Below, piece by piece: positions 9,497 to 18,152 of a stretch of DNA of 64,000 bases. Within the stretch, counting starts at the first letter, position 1, and every line of letters begins with the position of its first letter. The DNA comes from an uncultured Desulfuromonadales bacterium (GTDB lineage Bacteria; Desulfobacterota; Desulfuromonadia; Geobacterales; Pseudopelobacteraceae): NCBI GenBank assembly GCA_903868145.1, contig CAIPTY010000093.1:1-64000 (forward strand), written 5' to 3'. The notes below the pieces were generated by a model, which saw nothing but the letters and a program-made list of their open reading frames with translations, was not told where the DNA came from and made no database searches. The translations under genes were made by a program, and so were the position numbers.

Positions 9497-9828
9497 AAAA
9501 GATTGTATCCGCAGTAATCGCAACCCTCGTTGCAATGTCCTTTGCCACAGTAGTTTTCGCCGCAGAAGCTGCAAAGCCAATTGTAATCGCTGAACAGCCT
9601 GCCCCTGCTGCTGGCGCAGCAGAAGCCAAAAAAGACGTAAAAACAGCGAAGGCGGAAGAAAAAGCCGCAGAGGCAAAGGCTAAAGCAGAGGCCAAAAAAG
9701 CAAAAGCCAAAGCAAAGGCTGAGGCAAAGGAAGCAAAGGCGAAAACAAAAGCAGATGCAAAAGCAGCAAAAGAAAAAGCCAAGGCAGATGCCAAGGCAGT
9801 GAAAGAGGCCGTTCCTGCAGCCAAATAG
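9493..9828 (+). CDS. Secreted Lys/Ala/Glu-rich coiled-coil protein
   Basis: 111 residues from ATG 9493, preceded by CACAGGAGGAAAG. A clear signal peptide (MKKIVSAVIATLVAMSF, cleavage near VFAA) is followed by a Pro/Ala segment and then about 70 residues made almost only of Lys, Ala and Glu in AKAKAEAK-like heptads. This predicts a long, highly charged periplasmic helix. The composition recalls histone-H1-like or LEA-like proteins, but low-complexity sequence does not allow a family call. Being next to CsbD and BON genes suggests an envelope stress role. Confidence 0.75.
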   Translation: MKKIVSAVIATLVAMSFATVVFAAEAAKPIVIAEQPAPAAGAAEAKKDVKTAKAEEKAAEAKAKAEAKKAKAKAKAEAKEAKAKTKADAKAAKEKAKADAKAVKEAVPAAK

Positions 9829-9892
9829 ATTTTTTTTGGCACCGCAAAGAACATTTGGAACCTAACCGTTACCTGCATAAAAGGAGATTATC

Positions 9893-10072
9893 ATGAAATC
9901 AAGTATTAGAGACAAGGCAGAAGGAGCAGCACACGAAATCAAGGGTGCCCTCAAACAGGCCGCAGGAAAACTGTGCGATAATACAAAACTTCAGGTTGAA
10001 GGCGCTTGTGAAAAGGCCGCCGGCAAAGCCCAGGAAAAGGTCGGTGAGTTTAAGAAGGTATTGGGCAAGTAA
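9893..10072 (+). CDS. CsbD family small stress protein
   Basis: 59 residues beginning MKSSIRDKAEGAAHEIKG and containing KQAAGKL and EKAAGKAQEKVGEFKK, the hydrophilic repeated pattern of the CsbD family (general-stress proteins of unknown mechanism). A strong AAAGGAG site precedes the ATG at 9893. It has a Cys in each half, at C28 and C39, which is not typical of the short family members I know. It is followed by a terminator-like hairpin at 10087-10135. Confidence 0.85.
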   Translation: MKSSIRDKAEGAAHEIKGALKQAAGKLCDNTKLQVEGACEKAAGKAQEKVGEFKKVLGK

Positions 10073-10086
10073 CAGTAAGCTATGAC

Positions 10087-10135
10087 GGCGTGACATGCCT
10101 TGCGGAGTACAGACGGCTGTCACGCCTCATTTTTT
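10087..10135 (+). terminator. Rho-independent terminator after csbD-like gene
   Basis: GGCGTGACA (10087-10095) pairs with TGTCACGCC (10118-10126), followed by TCATTTTTTG. The loop is about 22 nt. It separates the CsbD-like gene from the Spy-like gene, so the latter may need its own promoter or readthrough. Confidence 0.75.
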
Positions 10136-10167
10136 GAACATACCCACTAAAATAAAAAGGACACACT

Positions 10168-10701
10168 ATGAAAGCACGATATTCAGTTTCGACACTCTTG
10201 CCAGCACTTGCTCTGGCAGTACTCAGCATACCGCTTCCCGCTTTTTCCGAGACAATGGACATGTCCATAAAAGAGCACCGCGAATCACATGGTCATATGA
10301 TGGGGGCAGGTCATCTGGACAAGATGGGCGACATGATGGGCATGTGTTCTGAACATGCAGGCATGATGGGGCTGAGCGATGAGCAGGTATCAAAAATGAA
10401 GCCGGCAGAGCGCGAGATCCAGAAGAAACAGGCCCGTTACAAGGCCGATGTCAAGATTGCTGAAATAGAACTGATTGAAATCATGGAAGTTAATGATTTT
10501 AATCTTGAGAAAGCCACTGTCGCCGTCAAGAAAATAGCCGACATTAAAACCGCGCATCATCTTGAAATGCTCAAAGCAATGAAAGAAATGCGTACCTTGA
10601 TTACAGATGAACAGTTCACAAAAATGAAAAAGATGATGACCATGAAGCCGGGCGACAATAAGCATCATGAAAAGATGATCAATAAAACACCAAAACAGTA
10701 A
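10168..10701 (+). CDS. Spy/CpxP-like periplasmic protein
   Basis: 177 residues with signal peptide (MKARYSVSTLLPALALAVLSIPLPAFSE). The mature part is very rich in Met and His (GHMMGAGHLDKMGDMMGMC, KMKKMMTMKPG) and predicted helical, with a long Lys/Glu helix (~75-150). This fits the Spy/CpxP/heavy-metal-sensor family of periplasmic chaperones; the Met/His clusters suggest metal (Cu/Ag) binding. The spacing MKPAEREIQKKQARYKADVKIAEIELIE is typical of the helical core. It sits 13 bp before the BON gene, and AAAAAGGAC precedes its ATG. Confidence 0.7.
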   Translation: MKARYSVSTLLPALALAVLSIPLPAFSETMDMSIKEHRESHGHMMGAGHLDKMGDMMGMCSEHAGMMGLSDEQVSKMKPAEREIQKKQARYKADVKIAEIELIEIMEVNDFNLEKATVAVKKIADIKTAHHLEMLKAMKEMRTLITDEQFTKMKKMMTMKPGDNKHHEKMINKTPKQ

Positions 10702-10714
10702 AAGGAGAAGCTAG

Positions 10715-11482
10715 ATGAAAGCACTCTATTCAATATCTATAATTGCTTCAGCTCTTGCTTTACTGGCTTTCAGCGTGCCGGTATATGCAGAGAAGCATGA
10801 CGCAAAAATGGACAGCCGCATCGAAGAGTCTGCAAAACAGTCCTACGTGTTCAAAACCTATCTTAAAGACGATGATATCAAAATCAAGTCAAAGCACGGT
10901 GAAGTCACATTGACCGGCTCTGTAAACGAGAACTTCCACAAATCACTGGCTCAGGAGACCGTGGCAGATCTCCCCGGCGTCAAGAGCGTCGACAACAAGC
11001 TTGAAACAATAAAAGTACAGCCCAGCGTCAATTCAGATGAGTGGCTTCGTGACAAGGTCAGGGTAACGCTGACATTTCATCGCAGCGTACGTGCCACATC
11101 AACAGAGGTAACTGTCAAAGACGGTGTTGTAACCCTTCGCGGTGAAGCTGCCAGTCAGGCACAAAAAGAGCTGACGACAGAATACGCCAAGGACCTGGAA
11201 GGGGTTAAAGACGTCAACAATGAGATGACCGTGGTTGAACCGACTAAGAAAACCCAAACAGTTGGCGAAAAAATTGATGATTCATCCATTACCGCACAGG
11301 TCAAGATGACGCTCCTTACTCACCGTTCAACCAGCGCACTCTACACCACGGTCAAGACAAAACATGGAGTTGTTACTCTTGAAGGCAAGGCCAAAAGTCA
11401 ATATGAAAAAATCCTGGCCACCAAACTTTCCAACGATGTTCATGGAGTAAAGAGTGTCAACAACCAGATGTCCGTTGAGTAG
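10715..11482 (+). CDS. Periplasmic triple-BON domain protein (OsmY-like)
   Basis: 255 residues with an N-terminal signal peptide ending near VPVYAE. Three BON domains are visible (~40-103, ~108-172, ~186-255), each with the D..I/V..V...L core and a GVVTLxGxA-type strand followed by a GVKSVxNxM/L end. OsmY-type proteins protect the periplasm and outer membrane during osmotic and other stress. It is last in its run; a strong terminator follows at 11544. The two-BON OsmY has one domain fewer. Confidence 0.88.
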   Translation: MKALYSISIIASALALLAFSVPVYAEKHDAKMDSRIEESAKQSYVFKTYLKDDDIKIKSKHGEVTLTGSVNENFHKSLAQETVADLPGVKSVDNKLETIKVQPSVNSDEWLRDKVRVTLTFHRSVRATSTEVTVKDGVVTLRGEAASQAQKELTTEYAKDLEGVKDVNNEMTVVEPTKKTQTVGEKIDDSSITAQVKMTLLTHRSTSALYTTVKTKHGVVTLEGKAKSQYEKILATKLSNDVHGVKSVNNQMSVE

Positions 11483-11543
11483 TCAAAGATACCATCCAGT
11501 TTCCGACAGCAGCTGGTTCGTATCAAACCAAGCCAGATACGCG

Positions 11544-11573
11544 AAAAAGGGTGCATCGCGGTGCACCCTTTTT
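11544..11573 (+). terminator. Rho-independent terminator after BON gene
   Basis: AAAAAGGGTGCA (11544-11555) and TGCACCCTTTTT (11562-11573) form a perfect 12-bp stem with a short loop and a T run. Confidence 0.9.
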
Positions 11574-11641
11574 CAACGAAGCAGTCTGAACAGATTTTCA
11601 GGGATATCTGACCATAACATCAGCACTAAAGAGAGTTGGCA

Positions 11642-13414
11642 ATGGTAGACAACCATCACAGAGGCATGTCAGCAGAAGCTGAATTACGACTGCTTGCAGA
11701 GGAAAGACTGAGATCTGGAACTGCTGAAACCAGTCCCTCACCTGCGGACGGCGACACTCTGCGACTGTATCATGAACTACAGGTGCACCAGGTCGAACTG
11801 GAGTTGCAGAATGCCGAGCTCCGCCAGTCCAAAGATGATCTGGAGAGCGCCCTGGAAAAGTACACTGATCTCTACGACTTTGCTCCGGTCGGCTTCTTTA
11901 CCCTGGACTGCAATGCAATTATCAAATCCGTCAACCTCGTTGGTGCCAGCCTGATCGGAGGCGTGCGTACCAAACTGATCGGCCAGCGGTTCGGTCTGCT
12001 GGTTGCTTCTTCCGATCGTCCAACCTTCATCGAATTCCTCAGCAAGGTACTGGCATGCAAGATAAAGGAAGCCTGCGAAGTAGAACTGCTTAACAAAAAA
12101 AAACAGCCCATCATCGTCCAGATCGAAGCAACGGCAAGTGCTTCCGGTCATGAGTTTCGCCTCGCCCTTATCAACATTACCGGGCGCAAACAGCTGGAAA
12201 CTGAAGTCCAGGATGCCCGGGAATATGCGGAGAACATTGTGGAAACCGTGCGGGAACCGCTCGTAGTTCTTAATGCCAACCTGAAGATTCTGACCGCCAA
12301 CCTCAGTTTTTACGAAACATTCAAGGTGACACCTGAGGAAACGATCGGCAATTTCATCTACGATCTCGGAAACCGGCAGTGGGACATACCCAAGCTACGG
12401 GTGCTGTTAGAGGAGATTCTGCACTACCAATCCGTGTTCAATGGCTATGAAGTCGAGCATGATTTTATCGAAATAGGTCGCAAGGTCATTCTGCTCAATG
12501 CCCGGCAGATTTTCCGTAAGAACATAGGTTCACACATCATCCTTCTGGCCATGGAGGACATCACCGAACGCAAGCAGTTGACTGAGGAACTACAGAAGGC
12601 ACACGACAAGCTTGAGCACATCCTGGATGAGCGGACAAAAGAGCTGACCAGCGCAAATGTCCAGCAACAGGAAACCTCCGCGAGTAATCGTCGGCTGGAA
12701 GAAGTATCACAGATTAAATCTGATTTCCTGGCCAACATGAGCCACGAGCTGCGTACACCGCTCAACTCGGTAATCGGCTTTTCCGAGGTGCTGAAGGACC
12801 AGATGTTCGGACCGATCAACGATAAACAGCAGGAGTATATAACCAACATCCTCACCAGCGGGAAATATCTGCTCTCGCTGATCAACGATATCCTCGACCT
12901 CTCCAAGGTGGAGTCCGGCAAAATGGAGCTTGAGCTGAGTGCCTTTTCACTCCGGGAAACAATAGAAACTTCTCTGATGATGCTCAAGGAAAAGGCTCAC
13001 CAAGGCGGGATAGAACTTAAAATGGAACTTGGCGAAGAGGTGGATGAGCGCATTGTTGCAGACCAGAGGAAACTGAAACAGATCCTTTTCAACCTGGTAT
13101 CCAATGCAGTCAAATTTACCCCGCCGGGTGGCACTGTCGATGTACGTGCCGTTAAAAGTAACGAATTTATCGAAGTAACCGTTGCTGACAGCGGCATCGG
13201 CATCCGGGCGGAAGACATCCCGAAGATCTTCCAGGCCTTCACCCAATTGGAACCGGCTTTCACAAAAAAATACGAAGGCACCGGCCTGGGACTGGCACTG
13301 ACAAGTCAGTTGGTGCAGTTGCACGGCGGTACGATCAAGGTCGAAAGCGAATTCGGATCAGGAAGCACATTCAGCTTCACCATACCGCTGAGGAATACTA
13401 CGGGAATAACCTGA
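11642..13414 (+). CDS. Sensor histidine kinase, coiled coil-PAS-PAS-HisKA-HATPase
   Basis: 590 residues from ATG 11642 (AAAGAGAG 6 nt upstream); an in-frame TTG six bases earlier has no spacing for a ribosome site. There is no membrane segment. An N-terminal helix (LYHELQVHQVELELQNAEL) leads to PAS (~75-185), PAS (~195-310, [14 protein letters not shown]), a coiled coil, HisKA with His368 in [16 protein letters not shown] and HATPase_c with GTGLGLAL. It has no receiver, so it must phosphorylate another protein, for example the lone receiver at 17772. The second PAS is almost that of the 4284 and 18149 kinases; the kinase core is almost that of 13438 and 15987. Confidence 0.92.
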   Translation: MVDNHHRGMSAEAELRLLAEERLRSGTAETSPSPADGDTLRLYHELQVHQVELELQNAELRQSKDDLESALEKYTDLYDFAPVGFFTLDCNAIIKSVNLVGASLIGGVRTKLIGQRFGLLVASSDRPTFIEFLSKVLACKIKEACEVELLNKKKQPIIVQIEATASASGHEFRLALINITGRKQLETEVQDAREYAENIVETVREPLVVLNANLKILTANLSFYETFKVTPEETIGNFIYDLGNRQWDIPKLRVLLEEILHYQSVFNGYEVEHDFIEIGRKVILLNARQIFRKNIGSHIILLAMEDITERKQLTEELQKAHDKLEHILDERTKELTSANVQQQETSASNRRLEEVSQIKSDFLANMSHELRTPLNSVIGFSEVLKDQMFGPINDKQQEYITNILTSGKYLLSLINDILDLSKVESGKMELELSAFSLRETIETSLMMLKEKAHQGGIELKMELGEEVDERIVADQRKLKQILFNLVSNAVKFTPPGGTVDVRAVKSNEFIEVTVADSGIGIRAEDIPKIFQAFTQLEPAFTKKYEGTGLGLALTSQLVQLHGGTIKVESEFGSGSTFSFTIPLRNTTGIT

Positions 13415-13437
13415 TTACTTCCTGAAAGGTTTGTGAA

Positions 13438-15900
13438 ATGAAAAAACTCAGCGTCGAATCAATAATAGTCATCAGTTTTATTTCAGCCATGGTTCTGCTG
13501 CTGCTGGCCGGCGGACAGATGTATCGCTCGATCATGGAATACAGAAACAGCTCACGTCTGGTTGCTCACACCCACCTGGTGCTTGAGGCAATCGAAGAGG
13601 TGAGATATGTCGTAAATTCGCTCATAAGCAGTCAGCGCACCTATATCATAACCGGCAAGGAACAGTACCTCGCCGAGAACAAACGTGAAGAACTCGGCGC
13701 CAGATCAGTGATTCTCCGGATTAAAAACCTGACCGCCGACAACACCACCCAACAGGCGCGTGTCACCGTATTGTCGCAACTGCTGGAGGATCGCCTGAAA
13801 CTGATGAACAGCAACATCGCACTGTATCGTGCCCAGGGTTTCGAAGCAGCACGTGATCGTATCTATAACGGTGTCGCTGACATCACCATGGAGGGGCTTG
13901 AGAAAGAGTGCGATATGATGAGGGCAGAAGAACTGACTCTGCTGAAGCAACGCAGCGATAAGGCCGAACACAAGAGCAGCCAGGCTCTGATGGTGGGTGC
14001 TCTTCTGGTGCTGGTTACCCTGATAGCTCTACCGCTGATGTGGTGGCGGGTGAGACGCACGGCCCAGGAGCGCCTGGCCAGTGATTCGCTGGCAGAAGAA
14101 AGTCTGCTTATGAAGCAGGTTACAGATAATCTCATGCATGAGGACAAGATCAACAAGGCCTATGGAGATATTCTCACTCTTATCAACCAGGACTGGTTCA
14201 ATGTTGGAGACATGACAAGAGCGGCTCTGATTCAGTTTAACGAGCATGTATCCATTATGGCAGGTATCAGTTATCTCGTGCAGAAGGAAAGTATCACTCC
14301 TATTTCCTGCATGGGAATCACGATCCCCGTGACAAGTGGAGATATAGTCAAGGAGGCCGTAATACGAAACGAAATCGTCACGCTGCACGATATTCCAGCC
14401 AATTCAATGCTGAGTATTGCAACCGGTCTTGGAAGTGTTGTTCCTTCTGAAATCATTGCCGTGCCTCTTTCAGTAAAAAATGAAATTGTGGCCGTTGTGG
14501 AACTTGCCTCACTGCACGGTTTTAAAGAAAATGATCTGCAGATCATCAACCGGATTGCCCCCCAGCTTGGATTCGGCATAAAGCAGCGGATGCTTGAACA
14601 GGATATCAAGGATCGCTCTTCTCAGCTTGAAACGGCCAATTTTGAGCTTGTAACCATGAATGAGCAGTCCAGATGCCTGAACGAATCCCTCGAGTGTTCA
14701 AATGAACAACTCCAGACTACGCAGACTGAAATTAACGAAAGTAACCGGAAGCTTGAGAGTATTTCACGAAGCAAGTCCGATTTCCTGGCAAACATGAGTC
14801 ACGAACTGCGCACTCCGCTCAATTCGGTCATCGGTTTTTCCGAGGTGCTGCAGGATCAGATATTCGGCCCCATCAATGAGAAGCAGCAGGAATATGTGGT
14901 CAACATCATTTCCAGCGGCAGGCATCTGCTTTCCCTGATCAACGATATTCTCGACCTGTCCAAGGTGGAGTCAGGAAAGATGAACCTTGAACTCACCGAG
15001 TTTTCACTGCGGAAAACCCTGGAGGATTCGCTGATGATGCTGAAGGAAAGGGCTCAGAAAAGCGGCATCAGTCTTATTCTTGATCTTGAGCCGCAGGCCG
15101 ATGTCCAGATTTCGGCAGATCAGAGAAAGCTGAAGCAGATCCTGTTCAACCTGCTCACCAACGCAGTCAAATTCACCCCTGAAAACGGATCCGTGAATGT
15201 GAGTGCGGTTCAGGAAGCTGATTTTATGGAGGTAACCGTTGCAGACAACGGAGTGGGCATAATGGCGGAAGACATTCCGAAACTTTTTCAGGCATTCACT
15301 CAACTGGAATCGGTCTATACAAAAAAGCATGACGGAACAGGCCTGGGACTGGCCTTGACCAGGCAACTGGTAGAACTTCACGGCGGCAGAATTTGGGTTA
15401 AAAGCGAGTTCGGTACGGGAAGCAGGTTCATCTTTACTCTCCCGTTACTACGGGGAGCGACCATAATCCCTGTCATCCCGGCAACTCAAATCAGTAACAG
15501 AGACAAAAGCATCCTGCTGATCGATGATGACCCACTGACACTGACCGCCCAGCTGAATGCACTTAAGATCAGTGGGTACACAACACTGGTGGCGCATGAC
15601 GGGGAAGAGGGTCTCAAACTGGCGCGCAACTGTTCACCTGATCTCATAATCCTCGACCTGTTGATGCCTGGCATGTCCGGCTTCGATGTCATTAAACGCT
15701 TGTGGGCGGATAAGGCTGTCGCACGAATACCGATCCTGGTGTTGACTGCAATGGATCTTTCGGATGCCGACCGGGCAAGACTTGCTGGCAGGGTCTGGCG
15801 GATAGCGGAAAAAGGAAGTCTTTCTTCGCAGGAATTGAATCAGCTGGTTGAAAAAGCCGTTGAGCACCTTAATAATAACGTTTTCGAAAATAGACCATGA
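13438..15900 (+). CDS. Membrane hybrid kinase, CHASE3-like-GAF-HisKA-HATPase-REC
   Basis: 820 residues. TM1 (~8-28) and TM2 (~181-200) flank a periplasmic helical region with NSLISSQRTYIITGKEQYL, typical of CHASE3. A GAF-like domain (~235-385) and coiled coil lead to HisKA with His455 in [16 protein letters not shown], HATPase_c (GTGLGLAL) and a C-terminal receiver with LILDLLMPGMSG. The receiver end carries RLAGRVWRIAEKGSLS, seen in hybrid kinases with degenerate C-termini. It starts 23 bp after the preceding kinase. Its core matches those of the flanking kinases, so this part of the cluster arose by duplication with sensor swapping. Confidence 0.92.
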   Translation: MKKLSVESIIVISFISAMVLLLLAGGQMYRSIMEYRNSSRLVAHTHLVLEAIEEVRYVVNSLISSQRTYIITGKEQYLAENKREELGARSVILRIKNLTADNTTQQARVTVLSQLLEDRLKLMNSNIALYRAQGFEAARDRIYNGVADITMEGLEKECDMMRAEELTLLKQRSDKAEHKSSQALMVGALLVLVTLIALPLMWWRVRRTAQERLASDSLAEESLLMKQVTDNLMHEDKINKAYGDILTLINQDWFNVGDMTRAALIQFNEHVSIMAGISYLVQKESITPISCMGITIPVTSGDIVKEAVIRNEIVTLHDIPANSMLSIATGLGSVVPSEIIAVPLSVKNEIVAVVELASLHGFKENDLQIINRIAPQLGFGIKQRMLEQDIKDRSSQLETANFELVTMNEQSRCLNESLECSNEQLQTTQTEINESNRKLESISRSKSDFLANMSHELRTPLNSVIGFSEVLQDQIFGPINEKQQEYVVNIISSGRHLLSLINDILDLSKVESGKMNLELTEFSLRKTLEDSLMMLKERAQKSGISLILDLEPQADVQISADQRKLKQILFNLLTNAVKFTPENGSVNVSAVQEADFMEVTVADNGVGIMAEDIPKLFQAFTQLESVYTKKHDGTGLGLALTRQLVELHGGRIWVKSEFGTGSRFIFTLPLLRGATIIPVIPATQISNRDKSILLIDDDPLTLTAQLNALKISGYTTLVAHDGEEGLKLARNCSPDLIILDLLMPGMSGFDVIKRLWADKAVARIPILVLTAMDLSDADRARLAGRVWRIAEKGSLSSQELNQLVEKAVEHLNNNVFENRP

Positions 15901-15986
15901 AATCACCATGTGAACGACCTGACTGAGGCGCACCTGGTATGACGGACAAGCAGCGAGTGACTGCCTGATTTGATGTTGGAGGTACC

Positions 15987-17744
15987 ATGAGAATCGACAA
16001 AGATAAACATATCAAAGCGTCAGGTCGAGCTTCACAGCATCATCCCGCAGATGAGCGACTGAAAGCAGCGTCAGTTGAAACACCTGCTTCCTCAACGGGC
16101 ACGCATGAAGAGATAACCATGAGCAAGCCCTCGGAAGAGGCACTTCTTAAAACCGGGGCTCTGCAGAATGCTATTTTCAACAGCGCCAATTTTTCAAGTA
16201 TCGCCACCGATGCCAAGGGGGTCATACAGATTTTCAATGTGGGTGCGGAAAGGATGCTCGGCTACACGGCGGCGGAAGTCATGAACAAGATCACGCCGGC
16301 TGATATTTCCGATCCCCAGGAAGTTATCATCCGTGCCAAAGCATTGAGTGCCGAGCTCGAAACCACGATTACTCCAGGCTTCGAGGCGCTGGTGTTCAAG
16401 GCATCACGCGGCATAGAGGATATCTACGAACTGACCTACATTCGCAAGGATGGCAGCCGCTTTCCGGCAGTCGTATCAGTTACGGCCCTGCGTGACGCAC
16501 AGGACACCATCATCGGGTATCTGCTGATCGGTACCGACAATACGGCGCGAAAACAGATCGAGGCAGAGCAGATGCAACTCAGTCAACGTCTGAGGGATCA
16601 TCAATTTTACACCCGTTCCCTGTTCGAATCCAACATAGACGCCATTATGACTACTGATCCGACCTGCATCATCACCGATGTAAACAAGCAGATGGAAGTC
16701 TTGACCGGCTGCACACGTGATGAGCTGATCGGTGCGCCATTCAAAAATTACTTCACCGATCCCGACCGTGCCGAGACAAGCATCAAACGGGTACTGATAG
16801 AAAAGAAGGTCACCAACTACGAACTCACCGCACGCGCCAGGGACGGCAAGGAAACGGTGGTTTCTTTCAACGCGACCACGTTCTATGACCGGGACAGGAA
16901 GCTGCAGGGCGTGTTTGCGGCCGCTCGCGACGTTACGGAGCGCAAGCGCCTCGATCAGGCTCTACAGGAAAAGAACATCGAACTGGAGAGCGCCAGATCA
17001 GTTGCTGAAAAGACCAATCTGGCAAAATCCGACTTTCTGGCCAATATGAGCCACGAGCTGCGAACCCCGCTCAACTCGATAATCGGCTTTTCCGAAGTAC
17101 TGCAGGACCAGATGTTCGGCCAACTTAATGACAAGCAGCGCGAATATCTTAACCATATTCTTACCAGCGGCAGACACCTGCTTTCCCTTATAAACGACAT
17201 CCTCGACCTATCGAAGGTTGAGTCGGGCAAGATGAAACTTGAACTGAGCACTTTTCTCCTTCGGGAAACGGTGGAGGCCTCGTTAATGATGCTCAGGGAA
17301 AAGGCGCAGAAAGGCGGGATCGATCTCGTCATGGATCTTGCCGGACAGGCAGACGTTCATATTGAAGCAGATCAGAGGAAGCTGAAGCAAATTCTGTTTA
17401 ATCTGCTCTCAAATGCGGTCAAGTTTACTCTGACCGGCGGAACAGTCAAAGTGAGTGCTGTGAAAGCCCAGAATTACATCGAAATAGCCGTGGAGGACAG
17501 CGGCATCGGGATCAAGGAGGAAGATATCCATAAACTCTTCCATCCGTTTACACAGCTGGAATCTGTCTATACCAAGGAATACGAGGGCACCGGCCTCGGA
17601 CTGGCACTGAACAGGCAACTGGTGGAGCTTCATGGCGGCCGGGTCTGGGTAAGCAGTGAGTTTGGCAAGGGGAGCAGGTTCAGCTTCACCATTCCGATAT
17701 CACAGGCAAATGCCAATGTTATCCCGCCAGACGACTCACTCTAG
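15987..17744 (+). CDS. Cytoplasmic PAS-PAS sensor histidine kinase
   Basis: 585 residues, starting after TTGGAGGTACC. A charged, poorly conserved N-terminus (~1-50) precedes PAS 1 (~58-185, [17 protein letters not shown]), PAS 2 (~200-315, [13 protein letters not shown]), HisKA with His356 in [16 protein letters not shown], and HATPase_c with GTGLGLAL. It has no membrane segment and no receiver. It ends 27 bp before the stand-alone receiver at 17772, its likely partner. Confidence 0.9.
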   Translation: MRIDKDKHIKASGRASQHHPADERLKAASVETPASSTGTHEEITMSKPSEEALLKTGALQNAIFNSANFSSIATDAKGVIQIFNVGAERMLGYTAAEVMNKITPADISDPQEVIIRAKALSAELETTITPGFEALVFKASRGIEDIYELTYIRKDGSRFPAVVSVTALRDAQDTIIGYLLIGTDNTARKQIEAEQMQLSQRLRDHQFYTRSLFESNIDAIMTTDPTCIITDVNKQMEVLTGCTRDELIGAPFKNYFTDPDRAETSIKRVLIEKKVTNYELTARARDGKETVVSFNATTFYDRDRKLQGVFAAARDVTERKRLDQALQEKNIELESARSVAEKTNLAKSDFLANMSHELRTPLNSIIGFSEVLQDQMFGQLNDKQREYLNHILTSGRHLLSLINDILDLSKVESGKMKLELSTFLLRETVEASLMMLREKAQKGGIDLVMDLAGQADVHIEADQRKLKQILFNLLSNAVKFTLTGGTVKVSAVKAQNYIEIAVEDSGIGIKEEDIHKLFHPFTQLESVYTKEYEGTGLGLALNRQLVELHGGRVWVSSEFGKGSRFSFTIPISQANANVIPPDDSL

Positions 17745-17771
17745 GAGATGCGATCACAGGAGGCTATGACG

Positions 17772-18152
17772 ATGCCATACAAGATTCTGATAGTTGAAGA
17801 TAACGATAACAATCGTACCCTTTTTCGCGACATTTTGATGTTTCAAGGCTATGAGGTGCTGGTCGCTTCTGACGGCCAGGAGGGGGTGACTGTCGCCAGC
17901 CAACACATGCCTGACCTGATCCTGATGGATATACAGATGCCAGGCATGGACGGCATGACCGCTGCCCGGTATCTCAAGGCTGCGCCCGAAACCAGCGAAC
18001 TGAAGATCATTGCGCTGACCTCATTTGCCATGCAGGGCGACAGGGAAAAGTTCATTGCGGCCGGATTTGACGGTTATATTTCCAAACCGGTCAATACCCG
18101 TGAGTTGCCTCTTCTGGTAAAGCAGTGGCTGGCTGAGAAGGCGCAGCCATGA
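17772..18152 (+). CDS. Single-domain response regulator (CheY/DivK-like)
   Basis: 126 residues of receiver only: acidic pocket VEDNDNN, phospho-acceptor in LILMDIQMPGMDG, Thr/Ser switch in ALTSFAM and Lys in YISKPVN. ACAGGAGG lies 8 nt before ATG 17772, preferred over the closer ATG at 17766. With no output domain it likely carries phosphate between the kinases of this cluster or acts by protein contact. Its end overlaps the next gene by ATGA. Confidence 0.9.
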   Translation: MPYKILIVEDNDNNRTLFRDILMFQGYEVLVASDGQEGVTVASQHMPDLILMDIQMPGMDGMTAARYLKAAPETSELKIIALTSFAMQGDREKFIAAGFDGYISKPVNTRELPLLVKQWLAEKAQP

